A stretch of DNA of 13,103 nt from Zeimonas sp036675585 (GTDB taxonomy: Bacteria; Pseudomonadota; Gammaproteobacteria; Burkholderiales; Burkholderiaceae_E), in assembly GCA_036675585.1 (NCBI GenBank), contig JAKFES010000015.1, positions 1 to 13,103 of the forward strand, given 5' to 3'. Position numbers and translations under genes: made by a program. Shown piece after piece: positions 6,743 to 13,103 of this stretch; position 1 is the first letter of the stretch, and every line of letters starts with the position of its first letter. The notes beneath the pieces were generated by a model. It saw nothing but the letters and a program-made list of their open reading frames with translations, ran no database searches and was not told where the DNA came from.

Positions 6743-7306
6743 ATGGATGCGATCGAAGCCGAGCGCTGCGCGCTCGTCCTGGTCGATTACCAGGCGCGCC
6801 TGATGCCCGCGATTCATCGCGGGCAGGACGTCGTGCGCGGCGCGGTGCATCTTGCCCAGGCCGCGCGCGTGCTCGGGATTCCCGTCATCGGCACCGAGCA
6901 GAATCCGCAGGGGCTCGGCCCGAACGTCGACGCCGTGCGCGCACTGTGCGATACGACCGTCGCCAAGCTGCGCTTCGACGCCTGCGAGGACGCGCTCGCG
7001 GCGACGATCGACGAATTCGCGCCGCGCGCCCGCCAGATCGTCGTCGCCGGCTGCGAAGCGCACGTCTGCCTGCTGCAGACCGCGCTCGGGTTGCTGCGGC
7101 GCGAGCGCCGCGTCTGGGTGGTCGAGGCCGCGTGCGGATCGCGCCGCCCCGCCGACCATCGGCTGGCGATGCAGCGCCTGCAGCAGGCGGGCGCGACGAT
7201 CGTCTCGAGCGAGATGGTGCTGTTCGAGTGGTTGGGCACGAGCGAGCACCCGCACTTCCGGCAAGTGCTGGAAATCGTCAAGCAGGCGCCGGTGGGGTCC
7301 GGCTGA
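6743..7306 (+). CDS. Isochorismatase-family cysteine hydrolase
   Basis: A 187-residue alpha/beta hydrolase of the isochorismatase-like (cysteine hydrolase) superfamily. The catalytic triad is visible: Asp15 in LVLVDYQARL, Lys75 in TTVAKLRFDA and Cys109 in GCEAHVCLLQTALGLL, with the usual nonpolar residue before it. The stretch GTEQNPQGLG (50-59) places it in the branch that includes YcaC-like proteins of uncertain substrate. Typical reactions in the superfamily are hydrolysis of amides such as nicotinamide, N-carbamoylsarcosine or ureidoacrylate, and of isochorismate; none can be assigned here. The start has AGGAGA at 6731-6736, six bases upstream. It is divergent from the HpaB-like gene, and a shared regulatory region could tie it to that pathway. 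It ends 42 bases from the convergent dedA-like gene without an obvious terminator. Confidence 0.92.
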   Translation: MDAIEAERCALVLVDYQARLMPAIHRGQDVVRGAVHLAQAARVLGIPVIGTEQNPQGLGPNVDAVRALCDTTVAKLRFDACEDALAATIDEFAPRARQIVVAGCEAHVCLLQTALGLLRRERRVWVVEAACGSRRPADHRLAMQRLQQAGATIVSSEMVLFEWLGTSEHPHFRQVLEIVKQAPVGSG

Positions 7307-7348
7307 TCCCGCCCTCCGTGAGGCCGCACGCCGGCTGCGAACGGCGGC

Positions 7349-8398
7349 TCACGCCCCTCGCGCGATCCCGCTCGGCCGCTGCCACCGCCGCAGGAGGACG
7401 ACCAGCCCTGCCAGCAGCGCCAGCGAGGCGAGCAGTCCGGTCAAGCTGGCGAGAAAATCGGCCGCGGGCTCGACACCGCCGCTGGCGACGTAGCCGAGCC
7501 CGAGATAGGCGGACGTCCAGAGCGCTCGACCGACGAGCGCAAGCAGGATGAAAACGCGCAGTCGATAGCGGCCGATGCCGGCAACGAGGTTGACCGCCGA
7601 ACTCAGCACCGAGACGAGCGATCGGCTCAGCAACACCCCGAGCGCGCCCCAGCGCTCGAGCAGCCGCTCGACGCGCATGCGTCGCGCGCGCGTGACGCCG
7701 AGCCAGCGGCCGTGACGGTCCAGAAAACGTCCGCCGAGCAGGCGGCCCAGACCGTAGCCCGCGACATCCCCCGCGACGGACGACGCCGTGGCGACGGCGG
7801 CAACGAGCGGCCAGCTCATGCGGCCCTGCGCGGCGAGCGAACCAGCGACGAGCATCGACAGGGCCGAGGGCAGCGGCACGCCGAGCGCGCCGACCATCAG
7901 CGTGAGCGCGATCGCCGGGTATCCGTAGACGAGCACCGCAGCGATGAAGTCGTCGCCCTCCGGCTCGATCCAGCGGAGCCCCGCCGACCCGGGGACAGGG
8001 TCCGATTCCGGGGCGGCCGCCGCGATGGCTCGCTGGACTTCCCCGACGTAGTCCGGCAGCGAGACGCCGGCGCCGCGCGCCAGCGCCTTCAGGGTGGTCC
8101 GGGACGCCACATCGGGCGCCAGATCGAGATGGCTGCGCAACGCCGCCTCGGGCACGCGATACGTCGAGGCGACGTAGTCCAGCGTCATCCACGGCCGAAC
8201 GGTGCTCGCGTGCGGCACGCCCGCCTCGTATGCCGACGCGAGCATCGTCGCCGTGCGGTACGTGCGAACGCAGAGGAGCGCGGCCGCAACGGCGATCAAC
8301 GCGATGAGCAGGACGAGCCAGCGCACCCGCCGGCGCGGCCGTGGAGTACTCGCCGTTGCAGGCGACTGGCGTTCGGTATTCGACAACGTGGGAATCAT
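7349..8398 (-). CDS. DedA/SNARE-associated (VTT domain) membrane protein with N-terminal helical insert
   Basis: A 349-residue membrane protein. An N-terminal arginine-rich stretch leads into one membrane helix (about 26-44). A soluble part follows, holding two similar helix-turn-helix-like segments (about 71-93 and 101-126), then a linker (about 129-148) and a DedA/VTT domain (about 150-337). The DedA part has the re-entrant loop GALGVPLPSALSMLVAG (170-186), SVAGDVAGYGLGRLLGG (207-223) and LLSRSLVSVLSSAVNLVAG (256-274). DedA proteins affect lipid scrambling or flipping, proton-motive force and envelope stress tolerance. The acidic residue usual in the first loop (P-x-P-x-E) is replaced here (PLPSA), so transport chemistry may differ. 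ATG 8398 was chosen because the sequence after it leads into the first helix, but an ATG at 8446 is in frame and neither has a clear ribosome binding site. The linker is encoded by a repeat-like GC-rich motif. Confidence 0.8.
   Translation of the reverse strand: MIPTLSNTERQSPATASTPRPRRRVRWLVLLIALIAVAAALLCVRTYRTATMLASAYEAGVPHASTVRPWMTLDYVASTYRVPEAALRSHLDLAPDVASRTTLKALARGAGVSLPDYVGEVQRAIAAAAPESDPVPGSAGLRWIEPEGDDFIAAVLVYGYPAIALTLMVGALGVPLPSALSMLVAGSLAAQGRMSWPLVAAVATASSVAGDVAGYGLGRLLGGRFLDRHGRWLGVTRARRMRVERLLERWGALGVLLSRSLVSVLSSAVNLVAGIGRYRLRVFILLALVGRALWTSAYLGLGYVASGGVEPAADFLASLTGLLASLALLAGLVVLLRRWQRPSGIARGA
7989..8013. repeat. REP-like motif inside the dedA-like reading frame
   Basis: Two CCGGGG blocks (7989-7994 and 8008-8013) flank ACAGGGTCCGATT, which shares the 11 bases CAGGGTCCGAT with the intergenic segment at 6640-6650. 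It encodes the Pro/Ser-rich linker before the DedA domain and keeps the frame open. This suggests in-frame insertion of a short mobile repeat. Confidence 0.4.
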
Positions 8399-8536
8399 GC
8401 TCGCATCGAGCGTCGTCGTCCTGCACACCGCACACGACCGTTTCATTCGTGGAACAATGCTTTTCGATTCGACCCCCTAGTGATCGGATTGTTGCGCCCT
8501 TATCCTCGAGTGGATGCAGACATTCGGGAGTTCGGG
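8399..8536. promoter_or_regulatory. Divergent intergenic region between dedA-like gene and pirin gene
   Basis: A 138-base region, partly coding if the dedA-like gene starts at 8446. It is less GC-rich than its surroundings. TATCCT at 8501-8506 could be a -10 for pirin, but no good -35 stands 17 bases upstream. GGGAG at 8526-8530 is a fitting ribosome binding site for the ATG at 8537. Confidence 0.35.
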
Positions 8537-9235
8537 ATGATCGAACGCAGACCTTTCGAGCGCCTCGGCGGCGCGCACCACGGCTGGCTCGACGCCAAGC
8601 ACCATTTCTCGTTCGCCGACTACTACGACCCGAACCGCATGGGGTGGGGCGCTTTGCGCGTGTGGAACGACGACACGATCCAGCCGAACACCGGCTTCCC
8701 TCCGCACCCGCACAAGGACATGGAGATCGTCACGTTCGTGCGCGAAGGCGCGATCACGCATCGCGACAACCAGGGCAACGTCGGGCGCACCGAAGCGGGC
8801 GACGTCCAGGTGATGAGCGCGGGAACGGGCATCGTCCACAGCGAGTTCAACCTGGAACCGGGAATCACCCGGATCTTCCAGATCTGGATCGTGCCGACCC
8901 AGCGCGGACTGCCGCCGTCATGGGGCGCCAGGCCGTTTCCCGGCGACGACCGCGCGGGCCGCTTCGTCGCGCTCGCCAGCGGATACGAGGACGACCCGGA
9001 CACGCTGCGCATCCACGCCGACGCCAGGGTGCTCGGCGCGCGGCTGAAAGCAGGCGAATCGACGACCTACACGATGAGCCGTCAGCGCAGCGCCTATCTG
9101 GTTCCGGCGACCGGAAGAATCGACGTCAACGGAACGGTTCTGCAGGCGCGCGACGGCGCCGCCGTGCGCGATGAAGACGAACTGCGTGTGACGGCACTCG
9201 AAGACGCCGAGATCGTCCTCGTCGAAGTCGCCTGA
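8537..9235 (+). CDS. Pirin family protein (YhhW-like quercetin 2,3-dioxygenase)
   Basis: A 232-residue bicupin of the pirin family, the same length class as E. coli YhhW. The metal-binding residues are in place: His57 and His59 in PPHPHKDMEIVTF, then His101 and Glu103 in GTGIVHSEFN. The N-terminal cupin also has the signature GWGALRVWNDD (36-46), and the C-terminal cupin is shorter and lacks the metal site, as in the family. Characterised bacterial relatives bind iron or another divalent metal and can open quercetin with oxygen; the natural substrate is usually unknown, and some pirins act as redox-responsive partners of other proteins. The start is supported by GGGAG at 8526-8530. The gene is followed by an intrinsic terminator, so it is probably its own transcription unit, separate from wrbA downstream. 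Confidence 0.95.
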   Translation: MIERRPFERLGGAHHGWLDAKHHFSFADYYDPNRMGWGALRVWNDDTIQPNTGFPPHPHKDMEIVTFVREGAITHRDNQGNVGRTEAGDVQVMSAGTGIVHSEFNLEPGITRIFQIWIVPTQRGLPPSWGARPFPGDDRAGRFVALASGYEDDPDTLRIHADARVLGARLKAGESTTYTMSRQRSAYLVPATGRIDVNGTVLQARDGAAVRDEDELRVTALEDAEIVLVEVA

Positions 9236-9254
9236 CGCGGCTTCGGTTCGCGGA

Positions 9255-9274
9255 GGGAGCGTCCGTTCGCTCCC
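9255..9274 (+). other. Short hairpin downstream of pirin
   Basis: GGGAGCG (9255-9261) and CGCTCCC (9268-9274) form a perfect 7-base stem with a six-base loop. No T-run follows, so it is not an intrinsic terminator by itself. It may protect the 3' end or work with the terminator about 20 bases further on. Confidence 0.5.
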
Positions 9275-9294
9275 CGACCTCCCGGTTTCTCACC

Positions 9295-9333
9295 GGGCAC
9301 CGGGCCCTTCCCGGGTGCCCGCCCCTTTTTTTT
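9295..9333 (+). terminator. Rho-independent terminator after pirin
   Basis: GGGCACC (9295-9301) pairs with GGTGCCC (9314-9320). An inner GGG/CCC stem (9302-9304 with 9310-9312) continues it past one bulged G around a CCCTT loop. GCCCC and eight T residues (9326-9333) follow. It ends transcription of the pirin gene about 20 bases before the wrbA start, leaving little room for a wrbA promoter other than within or upstream of this structure. Confidence 0.8.
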
Positions 9334-9353
9334 GGCTACAGGAGCGAAACGAG

Positions 9354-9953
9354 ATGGCAAAGGTTCTGGTTCTCTATTACTCGTCCTACGGACACATCGA
9401 GACGATGGCCAAAGCGGTCGCCGAGGGCGCGCTCGAGGCAGGGGCGAAAGTCGACATCCTGCGGGTCCCGGAGACCGTGCCGCTCGAGGTGGCGAAGGCT
9501 TCGCACTACCAGCTCGACCAGGCCGCGCCGGTCGCGAAAGTCGAACAACTCGTCGACTACGACGCGATCATCGTCGGCACCGGAACACGCTTCGGCCGCA
9601 TGGGCTCGCAGATGGCGAGCTTTCTCGACCAGGCCGGCGGGCTGTGGGCGCGCGGAGCGCTCAACGGCAAGGTCGGCGGCGCCTTCACGTCGACCGCCAC
9701 CCAGCACGGCGGCCAGGAAGTGACGCTGTTCTCGATCCTCACCAACCTGATGCACTTCGGCATGATCACCGTCGGCCTGCCCTACAGCTACCAGGGCCAG
9801 ATGACGCTGGACGAGATCGTCGGCGGCAGCCCCTACGGTGCGACGACGATCGCCGGCGGAGACGGATCGCGCCAGCCTTCGGAGAACGAGCTCGCCGGGG
9901 CACACTTCCAGGGCCGGCACATCGCCGAGATCGCCAACAAGCTGTTCGGTTGA
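9354..9953 (+). CDS. wrbA: NAD(P)H:quinone oxidoreductase WrbA
   Basis: A 199-residue flavodoxin-like protein of the WrbA family, full length. FMN-binding and family motifs are clear: LVLYYSSYGHIETMAKAV (5-22), GTGTRFGRMGSQM, FTSTATQHGGQE, and LPYSYQGQM near the substrate pocket. WrbA is a tetrameric FMN enzyme that reduces quinones by two electrons using NADH or NADPH and so limits semiquinone and superoxide formation; it acts in the cytoplasm. The start at 9354 has AGGAG at 9340-9344, nine bases upstream, and gives the conserved MAKVLVLYYSS N-terminus. It is followed after 32 bases by ribA on the same strand, with no terminator between, so the two are probably co-transcribed. Confidence 0.97.
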   Translation: MAKVLVLYYSSYGHIETMAKAVAEGALEAGAKVDILRVPETVPLEVAKASHYQLDQAAPVAKVEQLVDYDAIIVGTGTRFGRMGSQMASFLDQAGGLWARGALNGKVGGAFTSTATQHGGQEVTLFSILTNLMHFGMITVGLPYSYQGQMTLDEIVGGSPYGATTIAGGDGSRQPSENELAGAHFQGRHIAEIANKLFG

Positions 9954-9985
9954 AGCTCGCGCGCCGGCGCCATGCGAGTCACGAC

Positions 9986-10633
9986 ATGAACGACACGGAG
10001 ACCCTGGCGGCCCCCGCGCTTGCTGCCGTCGAGTACGCCGGCTCGTGCGACCTGCCCACGCCGTGGGCACGATTCCGGCTGCACGGGTTCGTGCACCGCG
10101 ACAGCGGCCGGGAGCCTCTCGCGCTCACGCTGGGCGACGTGAGCGGCGCAGCGCCCGTGCTGGCGCGCGTGCACTCGGAGTGCCTCACCGGAGACGGACT
10201 GTTCAGCCAACGCTGCGATTGCGGCGCGCAACTGCAGGAAGCGCTGAAACGGATCGCCGCCGCAGGCCGGGGAATCGTCCTGTACCTGCGCCAGGAAGGC
10301 CGTGGCATCGGTTTGATGAACAAGATCCGCGCCTATCGACTGCAGGACGAGGGCCTGGACACCGTCGAGGCGAACCTCGCGCTCGGCTTCCCGGCCGACC
10401 TGCGTCGCTACGACGTGTGCAGGCCGATGCTCGATCGACTGGGCGTCTCCTCGCTACGGCTGATGAGCAACAACCCGGCGAAGGTCGAGGGGCTGCGCGC
10501 CGCGGGGATCCGCATCGCCGAATGCACCGCGCTCGTCGCCGGGCGCAACGCCTCGAATCTGCGCTATCTCCGGACCAAGCAGGAGAGGCTCGGGCATCGC
10601 CTCGCCAGCCCGGCCGACGATACGTGCGTTTGA
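9986..10633 (+). CDS. ribA: GTP cyclohydrolase II
   Basis: A 215-residue stand-alone GTP cyclohydrolase II, the first committed step of riboflavin synthesis (GTP to 2,5-diamino-6-ribosylamino-pyrimidinone phosphate, formate and pyrophosphate). Zinc ligands are Cys66, Cys77 and Cys79 in HSECLTGDGLFSQRCDCG, with the same spacing as the E. coli enzyme. Also present are LYLRQEGRGIGLMNKIRAY (99-117), the GTP/active-site segment GFPADLRRYD (134-143; Asp138 and Arg140) and the SNNPAKVEGL and VAGRNASNLRYL motifs. The protein lacks a fused DHBP synthase (RibB) domain. The N-terminal extension of about 15 residues is less conserved. The start at 9986 has only a weak ribosome binding site, suggesting translation partly by coupling to wrbA. 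The stop lies 18 bases from the convergent hydrolase-fold gene. Confidence 0.96.
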   Translation: MNDTETLAAPALAAVEYAGSCDLPTPWARFRLHGFVHRDSGREPLALTLGDVSGAAPVLARVHSECLTGDGLFSQRCDCGAQLQEALKRIAAAGRGIVLYLRQEGRGIGLMNKIRAYRLQDEGLDTVEANLALGFPADLRRYDVCRPMLDRLGVSSLRLMSNNPAKVEGLRAAGIRIAECTALVAGRNASNLRYLRTKQERLGHRLASPADDTCV

Positions 10634-10651
10634 TCGTCGAACGTCGACTCC

Positions 10652-11452
10652 TCAACGCCCGGAGACGAACTCGCGCAGGACGCCGTTGAATTTCTCGACT
10701 TCCTCGGCCTGCGGGTTGTGCGCGCTCTCCTCGAACGCGATCATCCGCGCGCCCGGGATCTTCGAGCACAGGTGTGCAGCGCCCGAGAAGCGCTGCTTGC
10801 GGTCGTGCTTTCCGTGCAGCACGAGCGTCGGGACCCGGATTTCCTCGAGGCGCGCCTCGAGGTCGACATTCTGCAGGTCGTGTCCGAGCGTCTTCATCGC
10901 GTAGAGCGGCCACTGCATCATGAGGTCGACCACGGCCTGCCGAACGACCGGGCCCGGGTCACGATGGAAGAACGTTTTTTCCACGAGCTCGGCCGTGGCG
11001 GCGATCTTGTTGCGCGCCATTCCACGCGAGTAGGTCTGCCAAAGCTCGGTGGAGAAACCGCCGCGCTCGTCGTCGCCGCCGACGAATCGCACACCGGTAC
11101 TCACCAATGCGAGCCGGCGCACGAGCCAGGGGCGGTCGAGCGCCAGCAGCATCCCGACGTAGCCGCCGATGCCGTGGCATACGACGTTGGCGGGGCCGAG
11201 ATCGAGGTAGGTCGCGAGGTTCGCCACGTCCTTGGTGAGCCGCTCGAAGGTGTGCCCGTGCGAAGGCTTGTCGCTTTCGCCATGACCCCGGAGATCGACG
11301 CTGACGACCCGGAATCCGTCGGCGAGGTCATGGACCTGCTGCTCCCACATCTCGTGACTCATCGCGCCACCGTGCACGAAGAGGAACGGCTCGCCCGATC
11401 CGAAATCCTCGTAATACAGGCGCACGCCCGGTTCGACTTCACAGTAGGCCAT
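10652..11452 (-). CDS. Alpha/beta-hydrolase-fold protein with Gly at the nucleophile position
   Basis: A 266-residue protein of the alpha/beta hydrolase fold, closest in style to 3-oxoadipate enol-lactonase/haloperoxidase-like hydrolases. It has the oxyanion loop VHGGAM (26-31), DLRGHGESDKP (53-63), LVLHGKHDRK with the acid Asp217, and ESAHNPQAE with the base His245. The nucleophile elbow reads VVCHGIGGYVG, where the usual pattern is G-H-S-x-G-G. Gly94 thus replaces the catalytic serine, encoded GGC (11171-11173) where AGC would be one base away. The acid and the histidine are kept, so the fold and pocket look intact but normal ester hydrolysis is unlikely. It may be a ligand-binding protein, a cofactor-free enzyme with another mechanism, or a recently inactivated gene. 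The start has AGGA about seven bases upstream. It lies 32 bases after the TRAP large permease gene on the same strand and is probably co-transcribed. Confidence 0.92.
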   Translation of the reverse strand: MAYCEVEPGVRLYYEDFGSGEPFLFVHGGAMSHEMWEQQVHDLADGFRVVSVDLRGHGESDKPSHGHTFERLTKDVANLATYLDLGPANVVCHGIGGYVGMLLALDRPWLVRRLALVSTGVRFVGGDDERGGFSTELWQTYSRGMARNKIAATAELVEKTFFHRDPGPVVRQAVVDLMMQWPLYAMKTLGHDLQNVDLEARLEEIRVPTLVLHGKHDRKQRFSGAAHLCSKIPGARMIAFEESAHNPQAEEVEKFNGVLREFVSGR

Positions 11453-11484
11453 CGCGTTTCCTCAGGGTTGGAGGTGGTGAACGT

Positions 11485-12798
11485 TCAACGGATCAGGGAC
11501 GGCAGGTACAACGCCAGCTGCGGAAACGCCACAACGGCGAGCACGACGAGCAGCGCGCAGGCGATGTATGGCATGCCTGCGAGAGCGATCTCGGGAAGCG
11601 TCGTGCCCTTCGGCGCCGTTCCCATCATCACGAACAACAGCAAGCCGAACGGCGGCGTGATCAGACCGACCTCGAGACCGAGCAGCAGCAGCAGGCCGAA
11701 CCAGACGAGATCGAAACCGAGGCTCTGCGCGAGCGGGATGAACAGCGGAAGGGTCAGCAGCATGATCGAGACCTGGTCCATGAAGCAACCGAGGAACAGC
11801 AGGACCGCGAACATCGCCGCGAGCATCGCCAGCGGCGTAACGTCGACGCCGGAAACCAGCGAAAGGATTCCCGACGTGGCTCCGCTGAAGGCGAGCAGCT
11901 GACTGAAGGTGGAAGAGCCGATGATGATGAGGAAGACCATCGCGGTAACGGCGAGCGTGCTCGACGTGGACGCGACGACCGCCTTCCAGCTCAGGCAGCG
12001 AAAGCCCACTGCGAGCAGCACGACGCCGAGCACACCGAAGGCAGCTGCCTCGGTAGGGGTCGCCACGCCGAAGATGATCATGCCCACGACGACCAGCACG
12101 ACGAGGAGCATCGGCACGAAGTTCAACGCGGCCACGCGCCACTGCGCCGCCGACGAAGGCGAATCGACGTCGTAGGCGGGCGCCGCGGCGGGGTCGATGC
12201 GGATCTGCAGGTAGATCATCGCCGCGTAACTGGCGGCGAGCAGCAACCCGGGAACGATGCCGGCGATCAGCAGCGCGCCGATGTCGATGCGCGCAAGCGT
12301 GCCGAGCAGAACGGCCAGCGTCGACGGCGGAATGATCATCGCCAGCGCGCCGGTTCCCAGGATCGGGCCGATCACCATCTTCTTCTTGTAGCCGCGGCGC
12401 GTCATCTCGGGAACCATCAACGCGCCCATCATTGCGGTGTTCGCCATGCTCGAACCTGACAGCGTGGCGAAGGCGGTTCCGCCCGCGACGGTGACGTAGC
12501 AAAGGCGCCCCGGCAGTCGACCGAACCAGATGTCGAGCGCATCGAACACCCGCTTTGCGAGTCCGGTGTGAAAGAACAGTTCGCCCATCAGCAGGAATAG
12601 CGGAACGGGAACGAGCGCGAACTTCGTCACCGCCTCGCTCGAGTTGGCCACGAGCTGCAACAGTCCCGCCTCCCCGCCCATGAGCACGAAGACGCCGACG
12701 AGGTTCACAACAAGAAAGGCGAACGCCACCGGCACGCCGAGCGCCATCAGGAAGACGATGCCGCCGAAGAGCAGCATCGCGGCGAGTTCCCAGGACAT
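11485..12798 (-). CDS. dctM: TRAP transporter large permease subunit (DctM family)
   Basis: A 437-residue, very hydrophobic protein with about a dozen membrane helices, normal for DctM/SiaM. Family motifs: VPVPLFLLMGELFFHTGLA (63-81), the GGTAFATLSGSSMANTAMMG region, the GTGALAMIIPPSTLAVLLG loop, FGVATPTEAAAFGV, and the second-half GLEVGLITPPFGLLLFV. TRAP systems take up organic acids such as C4-dicarboxylates, sialic acid, 2-oxo acids or aromatic acids, using a sodium gradient and a periplasmic binding protein; the ligand is not predictable from this subunit. The ATG comes one base after the stop of the DctQ-type gene (TGAGATG), so the two are translationally linked. The DctP solute receptor gene is not in the window and may lie further upstream of DctQ. 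Confidence 0.95.
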   Translation of the reverse strand: MSWELAAMLLFGGIVFLMALGVPVAFAFLVVNLVGVFVLMGGEAGLLQLVANSSEAVTKFALVPVPLFLLMGELFFHTGLAKRVFDALDIWFGRLPGRLCYVTVAGGTAFATLSGSSMANTAMMGALMVPEMTRRGYKKKMVIGPILGTGALAMIIPPSTLAVLLGTLARIDIGALLIAGIVPGLLLAASYAAMIYLQIRIDPAAAPAYDVDSPSSAAQWRVAALNFVPMLLVVLVVVGMIIFGVATPTEAAAFGVLGVVLLAVGFRCLSWKAVVASTSSTLAVTAMVFLIIIGSSTFSQLLAFSGATSGILSLVSGVDVTPLAMLAAMFAVLLFLGCFMDQVSIMLLTLPLFIPLAQSLGFDLVWFGLLLLLGLEVGLITPPFGLLLFVMMGTAPKGTTLPEIALAGMPYIACALLVVLAVVAFPQLALYLPSLIR

Positions 12799-12799
12799 C

Positions 12800-13103
12800 T
12801 CAGACGCTCGGGCGCGAGGCGGGCTCGCCGCCGAAGTAGCTTTCGCCGCGCGCCAGCAAGCGGACGAACTCGGCGGCGATCAGCAGGAAGCCAGGTGGCA
12901 TCACCGCGAATAACACCCAGCGCGGCAGTTCGGCGGCGCGGATGTCGCGCTCACCGCTCACCCATGCCGAGGACAGCACCTGCCACGAGTAGTAGACGAA
13001 CAACAGGCTCGCGGCGATGCACAGTAGGTAGATCGAGGATTCGAGCAACCGGCGAACGCCCGGCGCGAGCGCCGACACCAGCGACTCCACTGCGACGTGC
13101 CCC
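12800..13103 (-). CDS. dctQ: TRAP transporter small permease subunit (DctQ family), 5' end outside window
   Basis: About 100 C-terminal residues of a DctQ-type protein are in view. The frame stays open through the right edge, and the first visible residues, GHVAVESLVSALAPGVRR, match the conserved segment after the first helices in this family, so the gene continues beyond the window. A GTG at 13088-13090 is internal, not a start. Two membrane helices are visible, around SSIYLLCIAASLLFVYYSW and RWVLFAVMPPGFLLIAAEFV, the normal third and fourth helices. DctQ joins DctM in the membrane complex. The stop is followed after one base by the dctM start. Confidence 0.92.
   Translation of the reverse strand, partial: GHVAVESLVSALAPGVRRLLESSIYLLCIAASLLFVYYSWQVLSSAWVSGERDIRAAELPRWVLFAVMPPGFLLIAAEFVRLLARGESYFGGEPASRPSV

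Noticed and set aside
7307..7348. Possible terminator between the cysteine hydrolase and dedA-like genes
   Set aside because: Only an imperfect GC-rich pairing is visible and no T-run follows on either strand.
4657..7551. Open plus-strand frame of more than 900 codons
   Set aside because: It is antisense to the HpaB-like and TlpA-like genes and out of frame with the cysteine hydrolase. Its Arg/Ala-rich composition is typical of a shadow frame.
9332..9985. Apparent fusion of an upstream domain to ribA
   Set aside because: The frame upstream of 9986 is the shifted frame of wrbA, with no protein family resemblance; wrbA itself is intact in its own frame.
9954..9985. FMN riboswitch before ribA
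   Set aside because: The gap is only 32 bases, far too short for an FMN aptamer, and no RFN-element motif is visible there or before wrbA.

Overview
The window is a dense stretch of high-GC bacterial chromosome. Its gene content and codon style suggest a betaproteobacterium, probably Burkholderiales; this is inferred from protein families, as there is no rRNA or other marker. No rRNA, tRNA, CRISPR array, transposase, phage gene or plasmid origin was seen. Sixteen protein genes are supported, two of them cut by the window edges. No stretch longer than 300 bases lacks a gene. The longest gaps are three gene-free intervals of roughly 115 to 140 bases (8399-8536, 6619-6742 and 9236-9353).

Layout. 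1-179 (+): end of an Lrp/AsnC-type regulator. 202-2133 (-): soluble PAS-PAS hybrid histidine kinase, divergent from 2248-2688 (+), an AhpD-like peroxidase-family protein. 6618 down to 2750 (-): a compact four-gene run, in transcription order an HpaB/4-hydroxybutyryl-CoA-dehydratase-superfamily flavoprotein, a membrane-anchored TlpA-type thioredoxin (GTGA start/stop overlap), a VOC/glyoxalase protein and an AcuI/YhdH-type acrylyl-CoA reductase. 6743-7306 (+): an isochorismatase-family cysteine hydrolase, divergent from that run. 7349-8398 (-): a DedA-type membrane protein with an unusual soluble insert. 8537-9235 (+): pirin, followed by a clear intrinsic terminator. 9354-10633 (+): wrbA then ribA, a flavoenzyme beside a flavin biosynthesis gene. 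13103 down to 10652 (-): TRAP transporter small and large permease subunits followed by an alpha/beta-hydrolase-fold protein whose nucleophile position is glycine.

How it fits together. Much of the window concerns redox or flavin chemistry and small-acid handling: AhpD-like protein, HpaB-like flavoprotein, thioredoxin, pirin, WrbA, RibA, YhdH. The four-gene minus-strand run looks like one transcription unit, possibly a small catabolic or detoxification pathway for an aromatic or CoA-linked compound, but its substrate cannot be read from the sequence. The TRAP genes and the hydrolase-fold gene look like a second unit for uptake and handling of an organic acid.

The observations most worth a second look are the Ser-to-Gly change in the hydrolase, the HpaB-like protein with apparently incomplete Fe-S ligands and a Cys-rich tail, its translational coupling to a membrane thioredoxin, the helix-turn-helix-like repeats in the DedA protein, and a short GC-rich repeat motif found both between genes and inside the dedA reading frame.
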